The notes: generated by a model from the letters alone, not told the origin. A stretch of DNA of 64,000 nucleotides from Geobacter sp. FeAm09 (GCF_008330225.1 NZ_CP042466.1:3156001-3220000); one strand, 5' to 3'. Shown: positions 35,256-43,999, numbered from the stretch's first letter. Translations and numbers: made by a program.

Positions 35256-35402
35256 ATCTGCCACAGAGGCACAGAGATAGGCGGGAGAAACGCGTAGATG
35301 CCGAGGTAGATCCCGTTTGGGTTTGCAGCAGGGTTGTCGCTCTCTGATTCCTGTTTCTGCCGTCCTCTGTGAACCTCCGTGTCTCTGTGTCTCCGTGGCG
35401 GA
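35256..35402. repeat. Inverted-repeat element in the dapA-dapB spacer
   Basis: ATCTGCCACAGAGGCACAGAG (split: begins 35256) is mirrored by CTCTGTGTCTCCGTGGCGGA (35383-35402), about 19 of 22 matching. A third arm, CCTCTGTGAACCTCCGTG, lies at 35364-35381. The element fills the spacer, so it would be transcribed as a hairpin between two lysine genes. Same family as 7784-7903 and 62799-63088. Confidence 0.7.
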
Positions 35403-35419
35403 AGTTAAAGGACTTTACC

Positions 35420-36223
35420 ATGATCAATATCGCCGTTTGCGGCGCTGCCGGCCGTATGGGGCAGCGCATCATCAATGCCATTGTCGAATCCGAAGGGGTC
35501 CGGTTTTCCGGCGCGCTGGAGCGCCCGGGACACCCGCTGGTGGGCCAGGATGTGGGCCTGATCGCCGGCTGCGGCGCATTGGGAGTCGCCGTTTCCGACG
35601 ACTTGAACGGCGTGATCGCCGCCTGCGACGTGCTGATCGATTTTACCGCCCCCAAGGTATCCCTCAAGAACCTGGAGGCATGCGGCCTGCAGAAGAAGGC
35701 CATCGTGATCGGCTCAACCGGTTTCACCCCCGAGGAGCGCGCCCTGGCTGCGGAACTGGCCAAGAGCACCCCGGTGGTGCTGGCGCCCAACATGTCGGTG
35801 GGGGTGAATGTCTGCTTCAAGATCTTGAAGGACATCGCCGCCACCCTGGGAGATGATTTCGACGTGGAGATCGTGGAGGCGCACCATCGCCTGAAAAAGG
35901 ACGCCCCTTCCGGCACGGCCGTGCGCATGGGCGAGGTGGTGGCCGAGGCCCTGGGACGCGATTACAACAAGGTGGCCACCTTTCATCGCGAAGGAATCAC
36001 CGGCGAGCGCACCAGGGAAGAGATCGGCATGCAGACCATCCGCGGCGGGGACATCATCGGCGAGCACACGGTCTACTTCATCGGCATGGGCGAGCGTATC
36101 GAACTGTCCCACCGCGCCATGACCCGCGACATGTTTTCCCGCGGCTCGGTTCGCGCCGCCAAGTGGGTCGTGTCCCAGAAGCCGGGTTTGTACGATATGC
36201 AGGATGTCCTGGGGCTGCGGTAG
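35420..36223 (+). CDS. dapB: 4-hydroxy-tetrahydrodipicolinate reductase
   Basis: 267-residue NAD(P)H enzyme of meso-DAP synthesis. Start at 35420 (MINIAVCGAAG) has AAAGGA 7 bases upstream; the frame runs further up through the repeat. Motifs: GAAGRMGQRI dinucleotide site, STGFTPEE, the active-site HHRLKKDAPSGTA (catalytic His and Lys), and late FSRGSVRAAKW. Confidence 0.95.
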   Translation: MINIAVCGAAGRMGQRIINAIVESEGVRFSGALERPGHPLVGQDVGLIAGCGALGVAVSDDLNGVIAACDVLIDFTAPKVSLKNLEACGLQKKAIVIGSTGFTPEERALAAELAKSTPVVLAPNMSVGVNVCFKILKDIAATLGDDFDVEIVEAHHRLKKDAPSGTAVRMGEVVAEALGRDYNKVATFHREGITGERTREEIGMQTIRGGDIIGEHTVYFIGMGERIELSHRAMTRDMFSRGSVRAAKWVVSQKPGLYDMQDVLGLR

Positions 36224-36281
36224 GCCCAGACAGAGCGCAGCGGCCACAGCACGCCCATTACAACGGGGAGTTTTCTGACCA

Positions 36282-37874
36282 ATGAATGCCGGGGTTCCGT
36301 TCAGGCGACACAGCATCACCGTAAGGATGACCGTGGCGGTTTGCACCTTCGTCATCCTCTTCTCGTCGCTTTTGGCGGTCGCCTCCCTGCACTATTTCAA
36401 GCAGGAACTCAAGGAAACGATCTCCAGCCAGCAGATGACCCTGCTGACTGTCGTGGCCCAAGGCATCGACCAGAAGCTGACGGCCGCCCAAAAGACGGTC
36501 GTCGAGGCGTCCCGCGACGTCACTGCCGACATGGTCGCCGACCCGGATGCGGCACAACGGTTCCTCGACGGCCTGCACAGCGTCAAGAGCCTCTTCGACA
36601 ACGGCATCTACCTGTTCTCGAAAGACGGGCGGATCATCGCCGAATCCCCTTTTCTGCCCGGCCGCCGCGGCAAGGACGTGTCGTTCCGGCAATTTTACCG
36701 GCAGACCATTGCCACGGGAAAACCGACTATCTCCACCCCCTTCATCTCGACCCACTCCCCCGGGACACCGGCGCTCAACATCACCGCTCCGGTGAGGGAC
36801 AAGAGCGGTGCCGTGGTCGCCATACTGGGGGGCGGCATAAACCTGCTCCAGGACAATTTCCTCGGGGATCTGTCCCATACCCGCATCGCACAGAACGGGT
36901 ATCTTTTTCTGGTGTCCGGCGACCGGACCGTCATCATGCACCCGGACAGGTCGAAGATCATCTCCGCCAAGATCGCGCCGGGCACCAACAAACTGCTGGA
37001 CAAGGCACTGGACGGCTTCGAGGGGGTGGCGGAGAACACCAACTCCCAAGGGGTGCACGTCCTCTCCTCCTTCAGGCGCCTCCAAACCACCGACTGGGTC
37101 GTGGGGGGAGACTATCCGCTGGACGAGGCCTATCGATCGGTCTACCGGCTGGAGAGGTATTTCGCCGTGGCGGTGGTGGTCAGCGCCTTCCTGATCATCC
37201 TGATCATCAGGCTGATCATGGGCAGCTACACCAGTTCCCTGGTGCGTTTTGCCGAGCACGTCAAGCAGATTTCGTCCAAGAACGGCGCGGACCGGCTGTT
37301 CAAGCTCGAGAGCAGGGACGAGGTCGGGTTCGTCGTGCAGACCTTCAACGCCATGATTGAGGAGCAGGACAAGAAGAACGAGGAGCTGTTCTACATCAGT
37401 ACCCACGACGCCCTGTCGGGGCTCTACAACCGCGCCTATTTCGACGACCAGATGGACCGCCTCTCCGCCGGCCGCATCGCACCGATTTCCGTGGTGATGG
37501 CCGACATCGACGACCTCAAGGTCTTTAACGACAGCCACGGCCACTCGGCCGGGGACGTGCTGATCACCACGGTCGCCATGATCCTGCTGGAATCGTTTCG
37601 CGCCGAAGACGTGGTCGCCCGCATCGGCGGCGACGAGTTCGCCATCCTGCTGCCGGGCGTGGATGCCCCCCATGCGGAGGTCGCCCTGAAGCGGGTCAGG
37701 AGCGTGGCCGACAAGTATGCCGCCCAGGCAAACGGCCTTTCCCTCTCCATCTCCCTGGGGTGTGCCACGGTGGAGGACCCGGCCAGGCTCGACGAGGCCC
37801 TGCAGCAGGCCGACCAGCAGATGTACCTGGATAAGGTGAGCCGCAAGCTGGTGGAAAAGGAAGCGGAACTGTAG
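36282..37874 (+). CDS. Diguanylate cyclase with dCache sensor and HAMP (canonical GGDEF)
   Basis: 530-residue membrane receptor. Helix ~14-35, a periplasmic dCache-like sensor (~40-285; YLFSKDGRIIAESPF, ISTPFISTHSPG, DYPLDEAYRSV), helix ~288-311, HAMP (~312-365) and a GGDEF domain (~370-530). The active motif GGDEF (ARIGGDEFAIL) and an inhibitory I-site RAED five residues before it are both kept. The guanine-contacting residues NDSHGHSAGD keep Asp where cGAMP-making Hypr enzymes have Ser, so c-di-GMP is the predicted product. It sits inside the lysine cluster between dapB and dapL without known functional link. Confidence 0.9.
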   Translation: MNAGVPFRRHSITVRMTVAVCTFVILFSSLLAVASLHYFKQELKETISSQQMTLLTVVAQGIDQKLTAAQKTVVEASRDVTADMVADPDAAQRFLDGLHSVKSLFDNGIYLFSKDGRIIAESPFLPGRRGKDVSFRQFYRQTIATGKPTISTPFISTHSPGTPALNITAPVRDKSGAVVAILGGGINLLQDNFLGDLSHTRIAQNGYLFLVSGDRTVIMHPDRSKIISAKIAPGTNKLLDKALDGFEGVAENTNSQGVHVLSSFRRLQTTDWVVGGDYPLDEAYRSVYRLERYFAVAVVVSAFLIILIIRLIMGSYTSSLVRFAEHVKQISSKNGADRLFKLESRDEVGFVVQTFNAMIEEQDKKNEELFYISTHDALSGLYNRAYFDDQMDRLSAGRIAPISVVMADIDDLKVFNDSHGHSAGDVLITTVAMILLESFRAEDVVARIGGDEFAILLPGVDAPHAEVALKRVRSVADKYAAQANGLSLSISLGCATVEDPARLDEALQQADQQMYLDKVSRKLVEKEAEL

Positions 37875-38036
37875 GAGGTTGTTGAAAAACAGCCATCAGG
37901 CCTTCGTCCTCGAAGACCCTTTCGTGCGGCGTAGCGCCCGGCCTTCGCAGCCAAAGCTGCTTCGGCGGAGTAGGCCTGCTACGCCTCCTCAGGGCATTCT
38001 GTGGGTGCGACGATCTGACAATTTTTGAACAACCTC
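37875..38036. mobile_element. 162-bp MITE-like element with terminal inverted repeats
   Basis: GAGGTTGTTGAAAAA at 37875-37889 is mirrored by TTTTTGAACAACCTC at 38022-38036 (one mismatch in 15). The interior is non-coding and holds further short palindromes (for example GGCGGAGTA/TGCTACGCC). It begins directly after the cyclase stop codon and ends 70 bases before dapL. Confidence 0.65.
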
Positions 38037-38105
38037 AGTTTTCACCAGTCAGTTGTAGCTTTCCGTTACGTTATATCCCTATCTTCAAGGAGGATTGAGG
38101 CACCA

Positions 38106-39338
38106 ATGGCAAAAATCAACGACAACTACCTGAAACTCAAAGCGGGCTACCTGTTCCCGGAGATCGGCCGCCGCGTGCGCGCCTTTAGCGAGGCCAACCC
38201 GAGCGCCAAGGTGATCCGCCTGGGTATCGGCGACGTCACCCGCCCCCTGGCCCCGGCCGTGATCAAGGCCTTCCACGACGCCGTGGACGACCTGGCGACC
38301 ACCGACAAATTCGCCGGCTACGGCCCGGAGCAGGGCTACGACTGGCTGATCGACGCCGTCATCGAAAAATCCTACAAGCCGCTGGGGGTCAGCCTCAAGA
38401 CGGACGAGATGTTCATCTCCGACGGCTCCAAGTGCGACTGCGCCAACATCCTGGACATCTTCGCCCTGGACAACGTGGTGGCCATCGGCGACCCGGTCTA
38501 CCCGGTGTACAACGACACCAACGTCATGATCGGCCGCACCGGCGAGGCCGACGACAAGGGGTACTACAAGAACATCGTCTACCTGCCGTGCAACGAGGCC
38601 AACGGCTTCATCCCGGCCCTGCCGGACCGGAAGGTGGACATCATCTACCTCTGCTTCCCCAACAATCCCACCGGCGTGGTGGCATCCAGGGCCGAACTGA
38701 AGAAGTGGGTCGATTACGCCCTGGCCAACGACGCGGTGATCTTCTTCGACGCCGCCTACGAGGCATTTATCACCGATCCCGCCATCCCCCACTCCATCTA
38801 CGAGATCGAAGGGGCCAAGAAGTGCGCCATCGAATTCCGCTCCTTCTCCAAGACCGCCGGCTTCACCGGCGTGCGCTGCGGCCTGGTGGTGGTGCCGGAA
38901 GAGGTCATGGGCACGACCCCGGGCGGCGAGCGCTACAGCTTCAACAAGCTCTGGCTGCGCCGCACCACCACCAAGTTCAACGGCGCCTCCTACCCGGTGC
39001 AGCGGGCCGCCGCGGCGGTCTACAGCGACGAGGGGTGGCCCCAGATCAGGGAGATCATCGACTACTACATGGAGAACGCCCGCATCATCCACGAAGGGCT
39101 GGCGGCGGCGGGGCTCACGGTCTACGGCGGGGTCAACGCCCCCTACATCTGGCTCAAGGTGCCGGCCGGCATGACGAGCTGGGACTTCTTCGACAAGCTC
39201 CTGCACGAGGCCAACGTGGTCGGGACCCCCGGCTCCGGCTTCGGCCCCAGCGGGGAAGGATTCTTCCGGCTGTCGGCCTTCGGGAACCGGGAGAACGTGA
39301 TCGAGGCGGTGGAGCGGATCAGGAAGAATTTGAAATAG
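38106..39338 (+). CDS. dapL: LL-diaminopimelate aminotransferase
   Basis: 410-residue class I/II PLP aminotransferase making LL-DAP directly from tetrahydrodipicolinate and glutamate. Start at 38106 (MAKINDNYL) has AAGGAGG upstream. DapL-specific signatures: [14 protein letters not shown] start, [30 protein letters not shown] and PLP lysine in [10 protein letters not shown]. With lysA, dapA and dapB nearby and no dapC/dapD/dapE in the window, the one-step DapL route is likely used. Confidence 0.95.
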   Translation: MAKINDNYLKLKAGYLFPEIGRRVRAFSEANPSAKVIRLGIGDVTRPLAPAVIKAFHDAVDDLATTDKFAGYGPEQGYDWLIDAVIEKSYKPLGVSLKTDEMFISDGSKCDCANILDIFALDNVVAIGDPVYPVYNDTNVMIGRTGEADDKGYYKNIVYLPCNEANGFIPALPDRKVDIIYLCFPNNPTGVVASRAELKKWVDYALANDAVIFFDAAYEAFITDPAIPHSIYEIEGAKKCAIEFRSFSKTAGFTGVRCGLVVVPEEVMGTTPGGERYSFNKLWLRRTTTKFNGASYPVQRAAAAVYSDEGWPQIREIIDYYMENARIIHEGLAAAGLTVYGGVNAPYIWLKVPAGMTSWDFFDKLLHEANVVGTPGSGFGPSGEGFFRLSAFGNRENVIEAVERIRKNLK

Positions 39339-39344
39339 ATTGAG

Positions 39345-39379
39345 GAAGGGCGGCCGATTGGCTGCCCTTCTTGCTTTTT
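39345..39379 (+). terminator. Intrinsic terminator of dapL
   Basis: GAAGGGCGGCC (39345-39355) pairs with GGCTGCCCTTC (39360-39370), one mismatch, loop GATT, followed by TTGCTTTTT. It overlaps the -35 of the next promoter. Confidence 0.8.
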
Positions 39380-39399
39380 AGCCCGGGCATCAGTATACT
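39371..39399 (+). promoter_or_regulatory. Sigma-70 promoter of the nucleotidyltransferase/BrnA-like pair
   Basis: TTGCTT at 39371-39376, 17-base spacer, TATACT at 39394-39399. Confidence 0.7.
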
Positions 39400-39427
39400 T
39401 CCCTTAAGAAACATCAAGGGGTTATGC

Positions 39428-39763
39428 ATGTTCAAGAACCTGAATGAGAGAGAAGAACAGGCCTTGCGGGATTTTCTGGCCAAGGTTGCCCAGCGCTTCG
39501 GGGGCAACTACCTCTACAGCCTCATGTTCGGTTCCAAGGCCCGCGGTGACGCCCACCCCGGCTCGGACATCGATGTGGCCGTGGTCATGCAGACGGCTGA
39601 TTTCGATACCAAGCGCGCCATCTACGCCATTGCCTACGATGAACTGTTGAAAAACGAGGTGGATATCTCGCCGGTAATCTTTTCGCGGGAGGCTTTCGAA
39701 TGTCAGAAGGCCGCTCACTTTCCGCTGCTTCGTGAGATCGAACGGGATATGGTGGCGTTGTGA
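39428..39763 (+). CDS. MNT-type nucleotidyltransferase (minimal, antitoxin-like)
   Basis: 111-residue minimal nucleotidyltransferase. Start at 39428 (MFKNLNERE) has AAGGGG about 8 bases upstream. Motif GSKARGDAHPGSDIDVAVV matches GS-x10-DxD, with the third Asp in EVDISPVIF. In MNT/HEPN toxin-antitoxin modules such a protein AMPylates and silences its HEPN partner, but no HEPN gene is adjacent. It overlaps the next gene by 4 bases (GTGA). Confidence 0.85.
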   Translation: MFKNLNEREEQALRDFLAKVAQRFGGNYLYSLMFGSKARGDAHPGSDIDVAVVMQTADFDTKRAIYAIAYDELLKNEVDISPVIFSREAFECQKAAHFPLLREIERDMVAL

Positions 39764-39993
39764 ATGATGCCATTCCCTCCGACGATCCGATGGCCCTATC
39801 CGGTATTCCGAAAATTACCGATTGGAGCGGGGCGGTTGTCGGCAAGTTCTATCGTCCCGTGAAAGAGGCGGTTACCGTCAGGCTGGATGCGGATGTGATT
39901 CATTGGCTCAAGCGCGATGGCAAAGGATATCAAACCCGCCTCAATGCGATTTTGCGCCGGGAGATGGAACGGAGCGGCCGTAAGGCGGCTTGA
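39760..39993 (+). CDS. BrnA-like antitoxin
   Basis: 77-residue protein, GTG start in the GTGA overlap with the nucleotidyltransferase. The C-terminal half has the BrnA ribbon-helix-helix pattern (VTVRLDADVIHWLKRDGKGYQTRLNAIL given in pieces: VTVRLDADVI, KGYQTRLNAILR). BrnA normally pairs with BrnT RNase toxin and represses its own promoter; no BrnT is here. Tight coupling to an MNT gene is unusual. Confidence 0.8.
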   Translation: MNDAIPSDDPMALSGIPKITDWSGAVVGKFYRPVKEAVTVRLDADVIHWLKRDGKGYQTRLNAILRREMERSGRKAA

Positions 39994-40158
39994 GAAGCTT
40001 TTTTGTTTTGTCGAGCTTGATGAAATATCGAAAGGATTCCGCATTCCTATTATCTTGTGCCCAGGGTGACGGGCGCGTTACAGGGAAGTGCCCCCGATTT
40101 TGCCGGAGCAGCGGGTTTCCTGTTGCCACCTCCTTGCACTTGCGCTAGCATTCCCGCC

Positions 40159-40677
40159 ATGCTCCACATCCCCCAATTCACCTATCGTCCCATCGGCATC
40201 CTGCGCTCCCCCTATGCCCGCCGTATCGACGCCCCCCATCAGGGTACGGTGGTGGCAGGCACCGAAGCCGGAGAGGCCGCCACCGCCACACTGGAACTTG
40301 CGGAATGGCTGGACGGGAAGGTCATCCGGGATATGAACGGCTTTGACCGGGTGTGGCTGATCTTTGCCTTCCACCGGAGCGAAGGGTGGACCGCCAGCGT
40401 CAAGCCGCCGCGGGGCGGTCCGAAGCGGGGCGTGCTGGCCACCCGCTCCCCCCACCGTCCCAATGCCATCGGCCTGTCGGCGGTGGAACTGGTCGCGATC
40501 ACGGGACGGACGCTCCATCTGCGCGGCGTTGATCTTCTGGACGGCACGCCGGTTCTCGACATCAAGCCATACGTACCCTATGCGGACGCCTTTCCCGACG
40601 CCAAGGCCGGCTGGATCGACGAGTTGGACGCCAAGCTCGGGTGCAAGTCGGCACCGGGTCCGCGTAGGCCGAGGTAA
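40159..40677 (+). CDS. tsaA: TrmO-like tRNA (N6-threonylcarbamoyladenosine37) methyltransferase
   Basis: 172-residue TsaA/TrmO barrel that methylates t6A37 of tRNA using S-adenosylmethionine. Start at 40159 (MLHIPQFTY). Family marks: PIGILRSPY, RDMNGFDRVWLIFAFHRS, the SAM site TRSPHRPNAIGLS, and LDGTPVLDIKPYVPYAD. C-terminal extension of E. coli TrmO is lacking. The ribosome-binding site is weak. Confidence 0.88.
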   Translation: MLHIPQFTYRPIGILRSPYARRIDAPHQGTVVAGTEAGEAATATLELAEWLDGKVIRDMNGFDRVWLIFAFHRSEGWTASVKPPRGGPKRGVLATRSPHRPNAIGLSAVELVAITGRTLHLRGVDLLDGTPVLDIKPYVPYADAFPDAKAGWIDELDAKLGCKSAPGPRRPR

Positions 40678-40828
40678 TGGGGGCGCAAAGAGACATGCGT
40701 AACGCCGCCACTGCCGGCATCGTGCCCTCGGCTGCTGCGATGATGGTGCTGCGCGTCTGCGCCATTCACGGCAACTGGGCATTGCCGCGGGACCAGGGGC
40801 GCCCGGCGCCGCCTTTACGCGCCAACCG

Positions 40829-40858
40829 TTGACAAAAGCACCACAGCCGTGCCATAAG
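40829..40858 (+). promoter_or_regulatory. Sigma-70 promoter ahead of the DUF445 gene
   Basis: TTGACA at 40829-40834, 18-base spacer, CATAAG at 40853-40858. Transcription would begin about 10 bases before a terminator-like hairpin. Confidence 0.65.
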
Positions 40859-40873
40859 ATACGCCGCGCCGCC

Positions 40874-40909
40874 AAAAGCCGCTTTCATCCAACGAAGCGG
40901 CTTTTGCTT
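40874..40909 (+). terminator. Leader hairpin, attenuator-like, ahead of the DUF445 gene
   Basis: AAAAGCCGCTT (40874-40884) and AAGCGGCTTTT (40895-40905) form a perfect 11-bp stem with a 10-base loop, followed by GCTTG. It lies between promoter and start codon, so it may terminate early transcripts or act as a 5' stabiliser. Confidence 0.6.
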
Positions 40910-40935
40910 GTCGGTGCGCGAGAAATGACCTGGAG

Positions 40936-42204
40936 ATGTGTGTGGACAACAGAAAACAACTTTTGATCAAAAACAAGACGATAGCAACGGGATTGATGAT
41001 CGGCGCGGCCCTTTTGTTCGTGGTGGCCCGCCTGCACAAGGGGCAAGGGGGCTGGGAGTGGGCCGCCGCTTTCGCGGAGGCGGCCATGGTCGGCGCCCTG
41101 GCCGACTGGTTTGCCGTGGTGGCGCTGTTCCGCCACCCCCTGGGGGTACCCATACCCCATACGGCCATCATCAAGAACAAGAAGGACGCCATGGCCGGGA
41201 ACCTGGCCGGTTTCATCCGCGACAAGTTCCTGGCCGGCGACACCCTGATCGCCAGGGTGCGGGAGTACAATCCGGCCGAGCATCTTGCCGTGTACCTCAT
41301 GTCCCGAGACAACGCCGCCGGGCTGGCCAAAGGGGTGACCCGCGTGCTGGCCGACTCCCTGGATTTTATCCATGACGAGCGGGTACAGTCGCTGGTGCGG
41401 GCCGCCCTGGGCAACCGACTGGAAAGCTTCGACCTCTCCGCCTCCGCCGGGTCGCTGCTCGATGCCCTCAGAAAGGACAACCGCCACCAGATCGTGCTCG
41501 ACGACCTGCTGCGCCGCTGCGCCGCCTGGCTGGCGACCGAGGAGGCGCAGGCCAGACTGGCCGGCGCCATCGACACGTTTTGCACGAAAGAGTATCCGCT
41601 CCTGAGCGCCTTCATCCCCAACCGGGACCAGTTTGCCAAAGGGGTGGGGGAAAAGGTCGCACACCGGGTCAACGCGTTTATCCAGGAGGTCAATGCCGAT
41701 CCGGTCCACGAGGTCCGGTACCGGTTCGACACCACCGTGACCGAGTTCATTGCCCGGCTGAAATCCGACCCGGCGCTACGCGCCAAGGTGGAGACGATCA
41801 AGGGTGAGGTCGTCCATAACCAGGCCATCGCCGATTATGCCCGGAGCATCGGCGACGATCTGAAGAGCTGGCTGAACAACGATCTGCACCAACCCGAGTC
41901 GAAGGTGCAGGAGAAGATCGGCGCGGCGGTTGCGGGCCTGGGCGCCGCCCTTCTGCGCAACCGGGGGCTGCAGGAGTCGTTGAACGCATACCTGGAACGG
42001 CTGATACTGCACCACGGGGATACGCTGCGGGCCGCGGTTGCCGGACATATCTCCGGCACCATGCAACAATGGGAAAGCGACGACTATACCAGCGAGATCG
42101 AACTGAGCATCGGTTCCGACCTGCAGTTCATCAGGATGAACGGCACCCTGGTGGGGGGCGTGATCGGCCTTTTGCTCCACGCCGCCTCCCTGTTGCTGGG
42201 GTAG
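40936..42204 (+). CDS. DUF445 family membrane protein (YjiN-like)
   Basis: 422-residue protein. Two helices near the N-terminus (~17-30 and ~44-62), with family motif MVGALADWFAVVALFRHPLG in two pieces, a long helical cytoplasmic/periplasmic middle, and a final helix (GTLVGGVIGLLLHAASLLL). DUF445 function is unknown. GGAG lies too close to ATG 40936, so GTG 40942 (VDNRKQ) may be the true start. Confidence 0.88.
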   Translation: MCVDNRKQLLIKNKTIATGLMIGAALLFVVARLHKGQGGWEWAAAFAEAAMVGALADWFAVVALFRHPLGVPIPHTAIIKNKKDAMAGNLAGFIRDKFLAGDTLIARVREYNPAEHLAVYLMSRDNAAGLAKGVTRVLADSLDFIHDERVQSLVRAALGNRLESFDLSASAGSLLDALRKDNRHQIVLDDLLRRCAAWLATEEAQARLAGAIDTFCTKEYPLLSAFIPNRDQFAKGVGEKVAHRVNAFIQEVNADPVHEVRYRFDTTVTEFIARLKSDPALRAKVETIKGEVVHNQAIADYARSIGDDLKSWLNNDLHQPESKVQEKIGAAVAGLGAALLRNRGLQESLNAYLERLILHHGDTLRAAVAGHISGTMQQWESDDYTSEIELSIGSDLQFIRMNGTLVGGVIGLLLHAASLLLG

Positions 42205-42221
42205 CGGTTTCCGGAGGTACG

Positions 42222-42743
42222 ATGAAAATACAAACCGTGACCATGGAACACCGGCCCAAGGTCTACGCCCTGCTGCGCCGCGCCTTTCCCGGCAGCGACC
42301 ATGAAGCCACGCTGGTGGAGAAACTCCACGCGCATGGCAGGACCGTGCACGAATGGGTCTGCATCCATACCAACAAGGTTATCGCCTACGTCGCCTTTAC
42401 CTCTGCCTATCACGGCAATGAAATCTGCGGCCTGCACCTGGCCCCTCTGGCCGTGGCGCCCGATTTCCAAAAGCAGGGGGTGGGTTCGGAGCTGCTCAGG
42501 TTCGCCCTGCGCCAGGAGGCGGTCAAAAGCCGGCCCCTGTTTGTCCTGGGCGAGCCGGGCTACTACAGCCGGTTCGGCTTCGAGCCGTGTAATATGCCCA
42601 TCTGCCCGTTCGATACCGGCAACGCCCATTTCCTGAGCATGCGGAATAACGCCGCCACCAGTTTTGTGGTGGGCTACGAGCCCGAGTTCAGCGTCGCCGC
42701 CGTACCGCCCCGTCTCCACGGGAAGAAGCGCCGGACACGGTGA
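42222..42743 (+). CDS. GNAT-family N-acetyltransferase
   Basis: 173-residue acetyltransferase. Start at 42222 (MKIQTVTME) has GGAGG 5 bases upstream. Acetyl-CoA motif A LAVAPDFQKQGVGSELL and the GEPGYYSRFGFEP segment place it with YhbS-type enzymes that act on small molecules; substrate unknown. It follows the DUF445 gene by 17 bases, probably co-transcribed. Confidence 0.88.
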   Translation: MKIQTVTMEHRPKVYALLRRAFPGSDHEATLVEKLHAHGRTVHEWVCIHTNKVIAYVAFTSAYHGNEICGLHLAPLAVAPDFQKQGVGSELLRFALRQEAVKSRPLFVLGEPGYYSRFGFEPCNMPICPFDTGNAHFLSMRNNAATSFVVGYEPEFSVAAVPPRLHGKKRRTR

Positions 42744-42752
42744 GCCGGGGAA

Positions 42753-43601
42753 TCAGGGAGGGGGATTCAGGAAACGGACGTCGCGGCGGGGAACCGGGGT
42801 CTCGATCTTCTTCTCCCGGAAGGCTTCGATGACGGTCTGGTAGATCACCGCCTGGGCGGGAACGAAATCCTCGACCTTCACCCACGGCTTGATGGCCAGG
42901 ACGACGGACGATTCAGTGAGGGCGGCCACGCCGACAACGGGGGCGGGCTCCCGCAGGACGCCGGGATGCTGCCGGAGGATGGCGTCCACGAGCGAAAGCG
43001 CCAGGGTAATGTCCGCACCGTACCCTACGGCCACCGTCAGATCAAGCTGGCGAATCGTGCCGTAGTTGTGGAGGATCTCCCCCACGATCTTCCGGTTGGG
43101 GACGATGACGCGGGAATGGTCCGTATGGAGCAGGGTGGTGGAAAACAGGGCGATGTCGGTTACCTGGCCGTAGACCCCCAGCAGCTCGATATAGTCGCCG
43201 ATGGTGAACGGCTTCGCGAAGATGATCGTCAGCCCGGCCACAAGGTTCCCCAGGAGCCCCTGCATGGCAAGGCTGACGCCGACCCCGGCCACGCCGATCC
43301 CGGCGATGAGCGGCGTTACCTGCACCCCCATCTGGCCAAGGGACATAATCCCTATTAACCCTATGATCAGGAGCTTGACCACCTTGACGATGAGGTTGCT
43401 CACCGGCTCGTCATAGGCCCTTGACTTCAGCCAACGGTGGATGAGGTTGCCTGCCCAGCGGGCGATAAACACGCCGACGCCCATGAGGGCGATGGCGGTG
43501 AGGATCTGCATCCCGTGGTCGACGAAATAGAAAATCACCTTGTCGGTCAGTTCCGGCGAGGTCGCCACGGCCGCCTTTTTTACCAGTGTGCTGTCTGTCA
43601 T
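42753..43601 (-). CDS. Small-conductance mechanosensitive channel (MscS family)
   Basis: 282-residue MscS channel that releases solutes on osmotic downshock. Three membrane helices: ~25-50, ~70-92, and pore helix with the Gly/Ala-rich pattern GIGVAGVGVSLAMQGLLGNLVAG (here in pieces: GVAGVGVSLAMQ, GLLGNLVAG). The beta domain follows (FTIGDYIEL, IVPNRKIVG), ending with a C-terminal alpha/beta part. Start at 43601 (MTDSTLVKK) lacks a clear ribosome-binding site. Confidence 0.9.
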   Translation of the reverse strand: MTDSTLVKKAAVATSPELTDKVIFYFVDHGMQILTAIALMGVGVFIARWAGNLIHRWLKSRAYDEPVSNLIVKVVKLLIIGLIGIMSLGQMGVQVTPLIAGIGVAGVGVSLAMQGLLGNLVAGLTIIFAKPFTIGDYIELLGVYGQVTDIALFSTTLLHTDHSRVIVPNRKIVGEILHNYGTIRQLDLTVAVGYGADITLALSLVDAILRQHPGVLREPAPVVGVAALTESSVVLAIKPWVKVEDFVPAQAVIYQTVIEAFREKKIETPVPRRDVRFLNPPP

Positions 43602-43783
43602 GGGAGGAAGGGTATCACGGGATGGCGCGGCACGCAAGGGAGTCCGGGCAATTGTGTGGTGAATACGCACCGCATGGCGATTGAGGGTGGAAGTTCTGCG
43701 TACGATAGTGCATACTGGCAAAAAAGACCCCGCGCGGGAGGCCGCCTGAGGGCGCACGCGGTAATCCTGCTGGAGCGTAATGA

Positions 43784-43999
43784 ATGAAAGTTGACCTGGA
43801 TTCGATGAAAAACCTGCTGAGCAGGCGGGGCGACGAGATTGAAAAGAGTGTCGCCGGCACCGGCTACCTGGCAAAGACCGTCATGGGCGTCGGCACCTTT
43901 CTGCTCGATAACGAAGGTGACGTGGACCTGCTGACCGCCAAGCAGAAGGCCACGTTTGAAAGATTCCTGCTGCCGCTGCTGGGAAAACCGCCCCGCTAG
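43784..43999 (+). CDS. Small hypothetical protein
   Basis: 71-residue soluble protein with no recognised domain (MKVDLDSMKNLLS ... TVMGVGTFLLDNEGD ... FERFLLPLLG). GGAG 9 bases before the ATG. It is followed by a hairpin terminator. Divergent from the MscS gene. Confidence 0.6.
   Translation: MKVDLDSMKNLLSRRGDEIEKSVAGTGYLAKTVMGVGTFLLDNEGDVDLLTAKQKATFERFLLPLLGKPPR

Noticed and set aside
33053-35272. 739-residue open frame on the - strand
   Set aside because: It is antisense to lysA and dapA, which are unmistakable; the long frame comes from high GC and codon bias.
37875-38036. Possible small RNA gene or riboswitch between cyclase and dapL
   Set aside because: Terminal inverted repeats fit a MITE-like element better; no known RNA motif was recognised.
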